NCBI GenBank assembly: GCA_958427895.1
Contig: CAUADW010000015.1
Span: 1-32,621 of the forward strand
Source of the DNA: an uncultured Collinsella sp.
GTDB taxonomy: Bacteria; Actinomycetota; Coriobacteriia; Coriobacteriales; Coriobacteriaceae
Direction of reading: 5' to 3'
DNA length: 32,621 bases
Part shown: in pieces, positions 6,989 to 14,204 of the stretch
Layout of the letters: the number at the start of each line of letters is the position of its first letter
Position numbering within the stretch: the first letter of the stretch is position 1
Notes under the pieces: generated by a model
Database searches by the model: none
Seen by the model: the letters and a program-made list of their open reading frames with translations, nothing else
Told to the model about the DNA's origin: nothing
Made by a program: the position numbers and the translations under genes

Positions 6989-7912
6989 ATGGAAAATACT
7001 GTTATAACGCTCAGGGATTTGATGCCGGTGGCGCACCCAGAGAAGACAAAGATCAAATTCAACATGAATGCTGGCGACGTGAACGTGCGCGCGTACGACA
7101 TGCTGCTGAAGGACACCTCGACCCCCGAGAAGACCGATAGCGGCTCGCGATGGTACGAGATGAACGCGTGGAGGAGCGCGACGGGACAAGCGAATAACAA
7201 CCTCAACCATGCGGATTACCTGCTCTCGTTCGCACAGTACTACACCTACGGGCCCGAGTACTTCATCTTCGGCGGCATGCACAAAGTGGAGAAGGCAGTA
7301 CCCGAGGTGCTGGGCGGCGTGGGCTACAAGTTGACGCTTCTTCCCGACTACGAGGCCTACATCAAGCGCCTCATCATCAAGTTGAAGAAGCCTATCGGGC
7401 GCGACATCTACAACAAGTTCTACGAGAACACGATGCACGACTTCGAGCCCGTAGTGTACGAGTACTCGATGAGCCTGGGCAACGTTGCCCCTTTTCCTGG
7501 CTACAAGTACGTGTGCATCGACCACAAGACCTTGCAGGCCGTTATCGCCAGCGTGGGCTCCGACTGGTACTGGGCGCTGGACAACGTGAAGGGCGTCTAC
7601 TGCATCACCGACACCGCGACGGGGAAACTCTACGTGGGTTCGGCCTCGGGCGACAGCAAGAAGGACGCGGGCGCGGACTTGGGTATCTGGCAGCGCTGGA
7701 GCGCCTATGCCAACCCCATGGACCCGACTGGCGGCAACAAGGAGTTCAAGGCCATCGTGGCCGAGCACGGAACTGGGTACATCATGGAAAACTTCACCTA
7801 CTCCATTCTAGAGGTGTGCGACACCAAGATGACCACCGCCGAGGTGTGCGAGCGCGAGAGTCACTGGAAAGACGTGCTTTGCTCGCGCAAGTTCGGCATG
7901 AACTGGAACTAG
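6989..7912 (+). CDS. GIY-YIG nuclease family protein
   Basis: This 307-residue protein has a C-terminal GIY-YIG nuclease domain (about residues 200-307). The two signature strands are GVY (202-204) and YVG (215-217), the catalytic arginine is in WQRW (Arg236), the metal-binding glutamate is in CERESHWK (Glu288 or Glu290), and a GMNWN tail closes the domain. All expected catalytic residues are present, so it should be active. Residues 1-190 form a separate domain with no assigned function, containing aromatic-rich segments (YYTYGPEYFIFGGMHKV) that could bind DNA or another ligand. The ATG has GGAA 6 nt upstream. The next gene starts within 10 nt of its stop, so the two form a co-expressed pair. 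A restriction or DNA-damage role is possible but unproven. Confidence 0.85.
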   Translation: MENTVITLRDLMPVAHPEKTKIKFNMNAGDVNVRAYDMLLKDTSTPEKTDSGSRWYEMNAWRSATGQANNNLNHADYLLSFAQYYTYGPEYFIFGGMHKVEKAVPEVLGGVGYKLTLLPDYEAYIKRLIIKLKKPIGRDIYNKFYENTMHDFEPVVYEYSMSLGNVAPFPGYKYVCIDHKTLQAVIASVGSDWYWALDNVKGVYCITDTATGKLYVGSASGDSKKDAGADLGIWQRWSAYANPMDPTGGNKEFKAIVAEHGTGYIMENFTYSILEVCDTKMTTAEVCERESHWKDVLCSRKFGMNWN

Positions 7913-7921
7913 GTGCGCGCC

Positions 7922-9025
7922 ATGGGCTTGTTACGGACGGTGAGGGACTGCGTGTACGGCATGGCCGTGGGCGATGCGCTCGGCGTGCCCTACGAGTTCA
8001 GGCCGCGCGGCAGCTTTACCTGCACGGACATGGTGGGCCGCGGCACGCACAACCAGCCTGCGGGCACATGGAGCGACGACACGTCCATGGCGCTCGCGCT
8101 GTGCGACAGCTACCGCGAGCTGGGCGATATCAATTGCGACGATATCCTCGTCAAGTTCCGCAATTGGATAAACGAAGGCGCATACACCGCCGACGGGAAC
8201 GTCTTCGACTACGGCAACGCCACCAGGCAGGCGCTCGATACGGGTTGCGGGCTCACAAGCGAATACAGCAAGGGCAACGGCTCGCTCATGCGTTGCCTGC
8301 CTATGGTGTTTATGGAATGCTCCGACTGCGACATAAGGGAGGTCAGCGCGATCACCCACGCTACCGACGACTGCTGCCAGGCCTGCGTGGACATGATCGC
8401 CTATGCCCGCGAGGTGCTTTACAGCGGGCACGCCGGCTGCGAGAGTGAGGACAGAGCTGGTGCCAGCGGCGGCTACGTGTGGGATACTTACCACGCCGCC
8501 ATCTGGTGCCTAGAACATACCGACAACTACCGCGACTGCGTACTGACCGCCGTGAACCTGGGCGACGATACCGACACCACGGCTTGCGTGGCCGGTGGAT
8601 TGGCCGGCATCCTGTACGGATACGAGGGCATTCCGACCGAGTGGTTAGAGGCCTTGCGCGGCAAGGACGTGATTGAGCCTTATTTGTTCGGCGAGGCTTA
8701 CAGTGATGACCTGTGCAGGTTCGTTAAGTGCTTCGAGGATTCGCTGGACGGTCCCACCCGCGACTTCCACGCGTTGGCCCATGACATGTTCGGCCTGGGT
8801 TGGCACATGGACTGTGGCGAGGCCTTTGCCGGGGCATATCCGCGCTCCGGTACGGCCGAAGGACTGCGAGAGGACATAGACACCATAGACGACGTTGGGC
8901 TTCTGGGCAGCGGCGTCTTCTCTCGGTGGCGCTATATAACGCACTGGAAGTACGATAGCGTGCCTGATGAGGACGATCTGGAGTGGTTCAGGCTGGCGCT
9001 CGGGAGGCTTCGCGAGCTGGCATAG
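7922..9025 (+). CDS. ADP-ribosylglycohydrolase (DraG-type) with C-terminal extension
   Basis: The first 260 of 367 residues are a DraG-type ADP-ribosylglycohydrolase, which removes ADP-ribose from proteins or other targets using two metal ions. Visible motifs are YGMAVGDALGVPYEF near the start, the metal-binding SDDTSM (51-56), GNGSLMR (118-124), and the second metal site GDDTDT (214-219). Nothing catalytic appears to be missing. Residues about 262-367 form an extra domain of unknown role, with the patch GSGVFSRWRYITHW, which loosely recalls DUF6508-like proteins; this is a weak impression. The ATG 7922 is chosen because AGGTG lies 6 nt upstream; a GTG at 7913 is an alternative. It lies 9 nt after the GIY-YIG gene, so the two are probably translationally coupled. 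Confidence 0.88.
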   Translation: MGLLRTVRDCVYGMAVGDALGVPYEFRPRGSFTCTDMVGRGTHNQPAGTWSDDTSMALALCDSYRELGDINCDDILVKFRNWINEGAYTADGNVFDYGNATRQALDTGCGLTSEYSKGNGSLMRCLPMVFMECSDCDIREVSAITHATDDCCQACVDMIAYAREVLYSGHAGCESEDRAGASGGYVWDTYHAAIWCLEHTDNYRDCVLTAVNLGDDTDTTACVAGGLAGILYGYEGIPTEWLEALRGKDVIEPYLFGEAYSDDLCRFVKCFEDSLDGPTRDFHALAHDMFGLGWHMDCGEAFAGAYPRSGTAEGLREDIDTIDDVGLLGSGVFSRWRYITHWKYDSVPDEDDLEWFRLALGRLRELA

Positions 9026-9440
9026 GGGTGCCGTGATTTGAATCGCTTGCCTGAGGTGGCTGATGCCGACTTAAAGCACGGGGAGAGATACCGCAGCGCT
9101 ATTGCTTTATTGCCTGAGTGATCTTAGGACCATACCTTTTATTCGATAGCGGGGCGACGGAATCGTCGAACACCATGCGCGCGCTATCTTCGACGGGCAG
9201 CCCCCCTCATGGGCATCTTGCAGGTGAGAGGGGTGCGGCTAACGTCGGCCAGAGGCGCGGCAAGCGCGCTTTGGTATCAAGCTGCAGCCTCAATCACCGC
9301 TCCATCTGAACAGGCATCTTCTCAATCCAGTACCAATCTGGCTTACAAACCCCCATTAGCTCCCAGCTAATGAATTTGAGCTCGCTGCCTTCTACGATGT
9401 GCTGTGTGCCGGCGCGGTAGCCGGATCGTAGGAAGGATGC
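9026..9440. other. intergenic gap with a possible minus-strand gene fragment
   Basis: No complete gene was found in 415 bp. On the minus strand, 9440-9294 reads 48 codons to a stop with protein-like composition (ELKFISWELMG ... DWYWIEKMPVQMER), which could be the tail of a truncated gene; its upstream part would fall in the opposite strand of the lipoprotein gene. A short perfect hairpin (ATTAGCT / AGCTAAT, 9355-9371) lies inside it. Confidence 0.3.
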
Positions 9441-9986
9441 ATGATGAATAAGCTCGAAAACGAAGTGCTGCTGAGCCGTCGCGCTGCACTTGGCGCATTC
9501 GCCACTGTTGCCTTGGGGACTGCCAGTCTTCTTGCCGGTTGCGGTAGCGATAAGGCGACCGTCACCGAGGATGCCGACAATGGCGACAAGAAGGAAGAGA
9601 CGAAGAAGGAAGAGCAGCCTACGACTGACCTGGCTGTTGGCACGACGGTGACCACGGCTGCTGGCCTTTCCGTCGTCGTCGATTCCGTCCAGCCCGGTCT
9701 CACAAATTATGACGGTTCGACCATGACGGGTATTCACGTCACGTATGTCAACAATGGCGATGAGGGCGCAGATTACAATATCTACGACTGGAAGGGCGAG
9801 GACGCCAACGGTGCTCAGCAGAACCAGGGTTATTACAGCGAGGGCTCCGATGAGCTGCAGTCTGGCACCCTTGCCGCCGGTGGCTCCGTGGCGGGCAATA
9901 TCTACTTCGATGGTGACATCAAGAAGGCTCTCTATTTTGCCAACGTGTTTGATAAGTCTGCCGCTGCAAGCTGGGTGCTGGCCTAA
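9441..9986 (+). CDS. secreted lipoprotein, DUF4352-like
   Basis: The 181-residue protein starts with a lipoprotein signal: twin arginines (LSRRAALGAFA, Arg13-Arg14), a hydrophobic stretch, and lipobox LLAGC with the lipidated Cys at 34. The RR suggests possible Tat export. A charged, disordered linker rich in D, K and E follows (about 37-62). Then comes a beta-rich domain (GTTVTTAAGLSVVVDSVQPG ... GIHVTYVNNGDEG) resembling the DUF4352 immunoglobulin-like fold found in many Gram-positive lipoproteins. The start has GGAAGGA upstream; the ATG at 9444 is equally possible. It lies 39 nt ahead of the HTH gene and may share its transcript. Its ligand is unknown. Confidence 0.75.
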   Translation: MMNKLENEVLLSRRAALGAFATVALGTASLLAGCGSDKATVTEDADNGDKKEETKKEEQPTTDLAVGTTVTTAAGLSVVVDSVQPGLTNYDGSTMTGIHVTYVNNGDEGADYNIYDWKGEDANGAQQNQGYYSEGSDELQSGTLAAGGSVAGNIYFDGDIKKALYFANVFDKSAAASWVLA

Positions 9987-10025
9987 CATGTCGCTACCGT
10001 TGCGCCGTATGGGAGGTGAGGTCGT

Positions 10026-10448
10026 ATGCCCAATAAAAAGCTGACGGACGAGTTACTCAATGAACTCCTCGACGCGCCAAACATCGATGGCTATATCAAA
10101 GAACACGACTTTGCCGCCCCGTCGCTTTCGGACTACTTAAAGCAGTTGCTGCAAGAGAAGGGGCTCGAGCGTTCGCGCGTGGTGCGTATGGCCGACCTCA
10201 ACGAGACCTTTGGCTATCAGATCTTTACCGGTTCGCGCAATCCGAGCCGCAATAAGGTGCTGCAGATTGCCTTTGCAATGGCGCTGTCGATGAAGGAGAC
10301 CAACCGCGCTCTGACGGCTGCCGGAGTGAGCGTCCTCAACTGTAAGGACCGTCGCGATGCAATCATTATCTTTTGCATCGACCGTGGCTGTAGCCTCCAA
10401 AAGGTCAATGAAGAGCTATATCGCTTTGGCGAGGAAACGGTGAGTTAG
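10026..10448 (+). CDS. small HTH-like regulatory protein
   Basis: This 140-residue cytoplasmic protein has a central region (about 32-95, LSDYLKQLLQEKGLERSRVV ... NETFGYQIFTGSRNPSRNKV) that reads like a Cro/C1-type helix-turn-helix followed by an all-helical tail. The ATG follows a strong GGGAGGTGAGG site. It is directly upstream of a membrane Ser/Thr kinase; the same kind of small HTH gene next to a kinase is familiar in Firmicutes and Coriobacteriia. It could be a regulator or substrate of the kinase, which is inferred from position only. Its DNA target is not known. Confidence 0.65.
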   Translation: MPNKKLTDELLNELLDAPNIDGYIKEHDFAAPSLSDYLKQLLQEKGLERSRVVRMADLNETFGYQIFTGSRNPSRNKVLQIAFAMALSMKETNRALTAAGVSVLNCKDRRDAIIIFCIDRGCSLQKVNEELYRFGEETVS

Positions 10449-10499
10449 TGGCCGATGGCTGAGCCGGCGGTGTCACCAGAACAACCATGCAAACGATCG

Positions 10500-10529
10500 G
10501 GGTGCGGACACCATGGGGTGTCCGCACCC
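10500..10529. promoter_or_regulatory. perfect hairpin ahead of the kinase gene
   Basis: GGTGCGGACACC / GGTGTCCGCACC form a perfect stem of 12-13 bp with an ATGG tetraloop. No T-run follows, so it may be a 3' end of the HTH-gene transcript or a leader structure controlling kinase translation; it ends 19 nt before the preferred kinase start. Confidence 0.6.
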
Positions 10530-10547
10530 TGCGTTATGATGGACGCC

Positions 10548-11939
10548 ATGGATACTCAGAGCCCAACATATTCCGATGACGAGCTGACTGCTTCACTTGT
10601 CGAGCATTTGGCGTCGCTCGACCGCGATGACAGCTATCGTGTGGAGCGCGTGCTCAAGTGCTCGGATGTCGAGACGACCGAACTCGTCTATTTTGAGGGT
10701 TCTGGCGGTGGGTCTCTCGGTCCCTTTGTCCGCAAGCGCATCGATGCTTCGGCGCAGATTGGCGGAGCGTATGAGCGCCTGTTTGCGGCCCAGCGTGCCG
10801 GTCGTCGTTTTGAGCATTTGCCCCGAATCGTCGATTGTCGCCGTGTGGGCGACGAGCTTGACGTGGTGATGGAATATGTCGAAGGCGAGACGCTCGAGGC
10901 GTTGGTGGGACGCTTGGGGGCGACGCCCGATTATGCCCGCGGGCTGTATCCCGTTCTGTGTGAAGCGGTGGGCGAGCTGCATGCTGGTTTTGCAGCTGCG
11001 GGGGAGCCGGGGGTACCGGTAATCCACCGCGACCTTAAACCCTCGAACATCATTGTGTCGGGCGTGAGATACGCGACCGATGCCGGCATGACCTTTTCCT
11101 CGCTGGTGATTATTGACCTGGGAATTGCGCGCGTTTGGCGCGATGGCGCCGACGCCGATACCGTCAAGTTTGGCACGCGTTCCTATGCGCCGCCCGAGCA
11201 GTTTGGGTTTGGGCAAACGAGCGTCCGCAGCGATATTTACGCGCTTGGCGCGCTGCTGTTCTTTTGCCTGACGGGAACTGACCCTAAACCGGGGCGGGAC
11301 ATACGTGAGCAATGCGAGGCGCATGGCATTCCCGTTCCGCTGGCGGATGTGATTTGCATGGCGATGGCGCTCGATCCCGCCAAGCGCTTTGCGAGCGCAA
11401 AGGCGCTGGGGCATGCTGCGCGTGCGGCATATGAGCTATGTCTCCCTGCACCGTCGCCCGTGATCTTTTCTGCTGCCAGCGTGCCCCGGGCCGCGGTGCC
11501 GCGGGCGCAGCAGCCGGTTGCCCTCACGCTTCCGTCTTCTGCAAACCGGCGTTCGATCGTCTCTCCCGTGATGTCCAAATGCGCGCGTCTGCTCTCGCGT
11601 ATCCCCGAGCCCGTGGGGCGCATTTGGAATGGATGCGTTTATGCGACAACATTGTTGCTGCTGATGGGCAGCCATTTTGCGGTATTTACGCCAACGGGCG
11701 AAAACCGAAACTATCCAACGTGGTTTTTGGCACTTGAGTATTTCTTTATGGTCGATGGCCTGGTGCTGCTCATTGCATTCGGAATGCTCGACCGGCGTAG
11801 GCTTCGACGTCGTTTTCCCGTGCTCGATCGGTATCGGGGGAGTGCTTTTTTCGAACTATGGTTCAAGGCGCTCGGGTTTATGTTTGCCGTCATGTGCATC
11901 GTCGTTGTTATCGGCAACGCGACCGGTATCGTCTCCTAG
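10548..11939 (+). CDS. membrane-anchored serine/threonine protein kinase
   Basis: In this 463-residue eukaryotic-type kinase the N-lobe starts at about residue 20 (YRVERVLK) and includes a glycine-rich stretch and the lysine of FVRKRID. The catalytic loop is HRDLKPSN (160-167, Asp162). The magnesium motif is IDLGIA, a DLG variant of DFG, and the activation segment ends in GTRSYAPPEQ. The C-lobe runs to about residue 300, followed by a Pro/Ala-rich linker and three hydrophobic segments (LLLLMGSHFAVF, FMVDGLVLLIAFGML, FMFAVMCIVVVIG) that anchor it. There is no PASTA sensor domain, unlike PknB. Possible starts are 10455, 10536 and 10548; the last follows the hairpin and best fits the kinase N-terminus, but no start has a strong ribosome binding site. 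Confidence 0.88.
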   Translation: MDTQSPTYSDDELTASLVEHLASLDRDDSYRVERVLKCSDVETTELVYFEGSGGGSLGPFVRKRIDASAQIGGAYERLFAAQRAGRRFEHLPRIVDCRRVGDELDVVMEYVEGETLEALVGRLGATPDYARGLYPVLCEAVGELHAGFAAAGEPGVPVIHRDLKPSNIIVSGVRYATDAGMTFSSLVIIDLGIARVWRDGADADTVKFGTRSYAPPEQFGFGQTSVRSDIYALGALLFFCLTGTDPKPGRDIREQCEAHGIPVPLADVICMAMALDPAKRFASAKALGHAARAAYELCLPAPSPVIFSAASVPRAAVPRAQQPVALTLPSSANRRSIVSPVMSKCARLLSRIPEPVGRIWNGCVYATTLLLLMGSHFAVFTPTGENRNYPTWFLALEYFFMVDGLVLLIAFGMLDRRRLRRRFPVLDRYRGSAFFELWFKALGFMFAVMCIVVVIGNATGIVS

Positions 11940-11947
11940 AGAATCGA

Positions 11948-11973
11948 AAAGGGGCCCCGTTTGGGGCCCCTTT
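11948..11973. terminator. bidirectional terminator
   Basis: AAAGGGGCCCC / GGGGCCCCTTT with a 4-nt loop, flanked by A's and T's, sits between the convergent kinase gene and the secreted coiled-coil gene. Confidence 0.85.
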
Positions 11974-11983
11974 GCAGTTGCAC

Positions 11984-13117
11984 TTAAATACGGTTCATTT
12001 GATTGGCGACCTTGTTGTACCAGTCCTGCCACGTGGGCGGGCAGTACTTCTTGGCGGCTGCCGGGGTAAGCGTGGAGCCATAGTTGGCGCCCAGGTAGGC
12101 AACGTGGGCGGAGACGCCCTCGCTCCAGCTACCAAAGCTACGCCAACCACCGCCGCGGGCACTCCAGCCCCAGGCGTTATAGGAGCCGGCGCAATAGAGG
12201 CCCTTGCTGCTCTCGATGCAGGCGATGGCGGGGGACCAACGGGGATCGACGCCGGTATTCCAGGCGGCGACGGCAAAGTTGTAGCCCTGGCCTGCCATGG
12301 GGGAGCCGGCAAGGTAGTTATCGATGCGGCTCGTCCACTCGTTAATGAACGAGTCGTAATCGGAGTTACCGCTATTCGAGCTGTTCACCGTGGTGTCGAT
12401 AGTGGTGTTGGCGTTGTTGGCCTGGCTGTTGGAGTTATTGCCGCTTACGCCCTCGCCCGAGATCTTCTCGGCGGCAGCGGCCTTGTCGGCCTCGAGCTTT
12501 GCCAGCTCGGCAGCATTTTCCTGCTCGGCCTTTGCCTGCGCCTCGCTGCGGAGCTGCTGAGCCTGCGCCAGTGCATCCTCGGCATTCTTTTGCTCGCCCT
12601 CGAGCTGAGACTTGGCCTGCTCGAGTTCAGTCTTGTTCTGCTCGAGCTCGGTCTGCATCTTGTTAAGCTCTTCGATCTCGTCGACGCTCGAGCTTGTAAT
12701 CTGGTTGGTGTATTTGCAGGTGGTGATAAAGTCACCCAGGCTCTGCGTGTTCACCAGAAAGCTCACGATGGGGCTGGTGCCCTTCTGGTACTTGTACAGA
12801 TCGCGCATGGCGGAGCTTGCCTTGGCCTGCTGCTCGGGTAGCTCGGCCTCAATCTTATCGATGTTCGCCTCATTGGAGTCGATCTGCTTTTGCAGGTCCT
12901 CGAGCTTGGTGCGGGCGTCGTTGTAGGCGCTCGTGGCGTCCTCGATCTTTTTCTGGGCGGCGGAAAGCTGATCCTGCGTTGCCTGCGAGGCGGCATAGGC
13001 CGCGACGGGGGAGAGCATCGGCGTGGCCGTCAGCGCGACGGCGAGCGCGGCGCTCGTGATGATACGAGCCGGCTTCGACGCGATGAGCGCTGCGGTGCGA
13101 TGGTTCGAATGCTGCAT
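11984..13117 (-). CDS. secreted coiled-coil cell-wall protein, probable peptidoglycan hydrolase
   Basis: The 377-residue exported protein has an N-terminal signal peptide (basic start, then AALAVALTATPMLSPVAAYA, cleavage about residue 43). A long coiled coil follows (about 45-225; Q/K/E/A-rich heptads such as LEQNKTELEQAKSQLEGEQ), as in PcsB/CwlO-type proteins, then an Asn/Ser-rich flexible linker (about 230-255). The C-terminal lysozyme-like domain (about 260-377) holds FAVAAWNTGVDPRWSPAIAC, a candidate catalytic Glu in CIESSKG, and NAWGWS, as in glucosaminidase/transglycosylase-like domains. The ATG 13117 has AGAGGGA 5 nt upstream; a TTG at 13132 is less likely. It probably acts in cell separation. 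The exact bond cleaved is uncertain. Confidence 0.75.
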   Translation of the reverse strand: MQHSNHRTAALIASKPARIITSAALAVALTATPMLSPVAAYAASQATQDQLSAAQKKIEDATSAYNDARTKLEDLQKQIDSNEANIDKIEAELPEQQAKASSAMRDLYKYQKGTSPIVSFLVNTQSLGDFITTCKYTNQITSSSVDEIEELNKMQTELEQNKTELEQAKSQLEGEQKNAEDALAQAQQLRSEAQAKAEQENAAELAKLEADKAAAAEKISGEGVSGNNSNSQANNANTTIDTTVNSSNSGNSDYDSFINEWTSRIDNYLAGSPMAGQGYNFAVAAWNTGVDPRWSPAIACIESSKGLYCAGSYNAWGWSARGGGWRSFGSWSEGVSAHVAYLGANYGSTLTPAAAKKYCPPTWQDWYNKVANQMNRI

Positions 13118-13159
13118 CCAGTCCCTCTGCAATCAATCGTAGGTTATTGGTCGAGGTGT

Positions 13160-13284
13160 ATTCTACTACTGCTTTCGACCTCAACTTGAACCTTAAAGGT
13201 TCTAAAGGGTCAAGTTGAACTTGAGGCTTTGGCCTTGACCTGCGGGAATGGTGAATTGTTGAGAAACCATAGAGTTCAACTTTA
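13160..13284 (-). promoter_or_regulatory. candidate promoter with repeated palindromic motif
   Basis: A minus-strand -10 TAGAAT (13165-13160) lies upstream of the coiled-coil gene. Around it are TCAACTTGAAC (13181-13191), the palindrome CAAGTTGAACTTG (13211-13223) and TTCAACTTTAAC (13274-13285). These related sites look like a regulator-binding cluster. The regulator is unknown. Confidence 0.4.
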
Positions 13285-13322
13285 ACGTTACGGCACCCTG
13301 TTGTAACGGGATTCTTGGCTGT

Positions 13323-13353
13323 AAAAGTTGCCCTCACATGGGGTTTTGCAACT
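13323..13353 (-). terminator. probable terminator of the MOSC gene
   Basis: On the minus strand AGTTGC ... GCAACT encloses a smaller C/G stem and is followed by TTTT. It lies 10 nt past the MOSC gene stop. Confidence 0.5.
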
Positions 13354-13363
13354 ACAGGGTTCC

Positions 13364-13984
13364 TTAGCGGCGAGCCCGCTCCACCTCTTTGAGTGCCTCG
13401 GCGGGAGTGAAGGAACAGGTGCCGTCGCCGAGCCTGACCACCTGTATGTCGTCACCGATATGGACTTCTCCGCCCTGCAGCACGACGCCAAAAATGCCCT
13501 CGTGGGGGAAGATACAGTCGCCGGCGAGATAGTAGATGGCACAGCGTGTGTGGCAGACTTTGCCGATCTGGCTGATTTCGACGAGTACTTCGCTACCGAG
13601 CTTGAGCTGCGTGCCCAAGGGGAGTGAGAGCAGGTTGATACCCTGGGTTGTGAAGTTCTCGCCAAAGTCGCCCTCGTGCACATCGAGCCCGCGCGCCTGC
13701 GCCGTCTGGATAGACTCTGCAGCTAAAAAGGAGACCTGACGGTGCCAATGCCCGGCGTGCGCATCGGAGGCGAGGCCAAACTGCTCGATGACGGTGTCGT
13801 GCCCGTCGGCGACGGGTGACTTACGCGTGCCTTTGTGCTCCGACGTGTTGATTGAGACGATGCGGGCAGGCCCGTTGTAAGCATCGTTTGCGGTGCGTAG
13901 GGGAGCTGCCGTCTGGGCACGATCCGCAAGTTCGCGCTTTGCGGCGTCAATGATGGGGTTGTTGATCGGATGAGCCTGGGGCAC
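13364..13984 (-). CDS. MOSC domain-containing protein
   Basis: This 206-residue protein has a MOSC (molybdenum cofactor sulfurase C-terminal) domain over most of its length. The core shows IVSINTSEHKGTRKSPV, a central HAGHWHRQVSFLAAESI, GDFGENFTTQGINLLSLPLG, and QIGKVCHTRCAIYYLAGDC with the conserved Cys that these domains use to bind sulfur or metal-cofactor intermediates. The GTG start is supported by AAAGG 6 nt upstream. It is a single gene with its own terminator and no molybdenum-cofactor biosynthesis genes nearby, so the physiological partner cannot be read from context. Stand-alone MOSC proteins of this size are common in anaerobes. Confidence 0.85.
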   Translation of the reverse strand: MPQAHPINNPIIDAAKRELADRAQTAAPLRTANDAYNGPARIVSINTSEHKGTRKSPVADGHDTVIEQFGLASDAHAGHWHRQVSFLAAESIQTAQARGLDVHEGDFGENFTTQGINLLSLPLGTQLKLGSEVLVEISQIGKVCHTRCAIYYLAGDCIFPHEGIFGVVLQGGEVHIGDDIQVVRLGDGTCSFTPAEALKEVERARR

Positions 13985-14118
13985 AGTGTACCTTTCGACG
14001 GGGCGGGCAACATGTTGAATCCTACAACAACGGTGGGTTCATTGCCCGTTGTCGTACACCGGTGATCGCCGCCTTCGTGCTGGATAATTACGCCGATTGC
14101 CATAGATACGGTGGAGCT

Positions 14119-14148
14119 TTGGGTGCCGGCGGCTCGGCACGCTAGAAT
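14119..14148 (+). promoter_or_regulatory. candidate promoter for the ATP-grasp ligase
   Basis: TTGGGT (14119-14124), an 18-nt spacer and TAGAAT (14143-14148) lie about 57 nt ahead of the ligase start. Confidence 0.45.
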
Positions 14149-14204
14149 AAATCAGTTGCACAAAGACCGCCCGTCGTGTGGGCAGTTCTAGATAGGAAGT
14201 TTCC

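Noticed and set aside
6682..7206. Minus-strand open frame of 174 codons, partly outside the GIY-YIG gene
   Set aside because: The part outside the gene is somewhat protein-like, but there is no ribosome binding site, no recognised domain, and half of it is antisense to the nuclease gene.
9441..9989. Minus-strand frame covering the lipoprotein gene
   Set aside because: It mirrors a lipoprotein with a signal peptide and lipobox; only the 9294-9440 tail was kept as a possible fragment.
10455..10547. N-terminal extension of the kinase from ATG 10455
   Set aside because: No ribosome binding site, Cys/His/Pro-rich non-kinase sequence, and the coding would run through a perfect hairpin.
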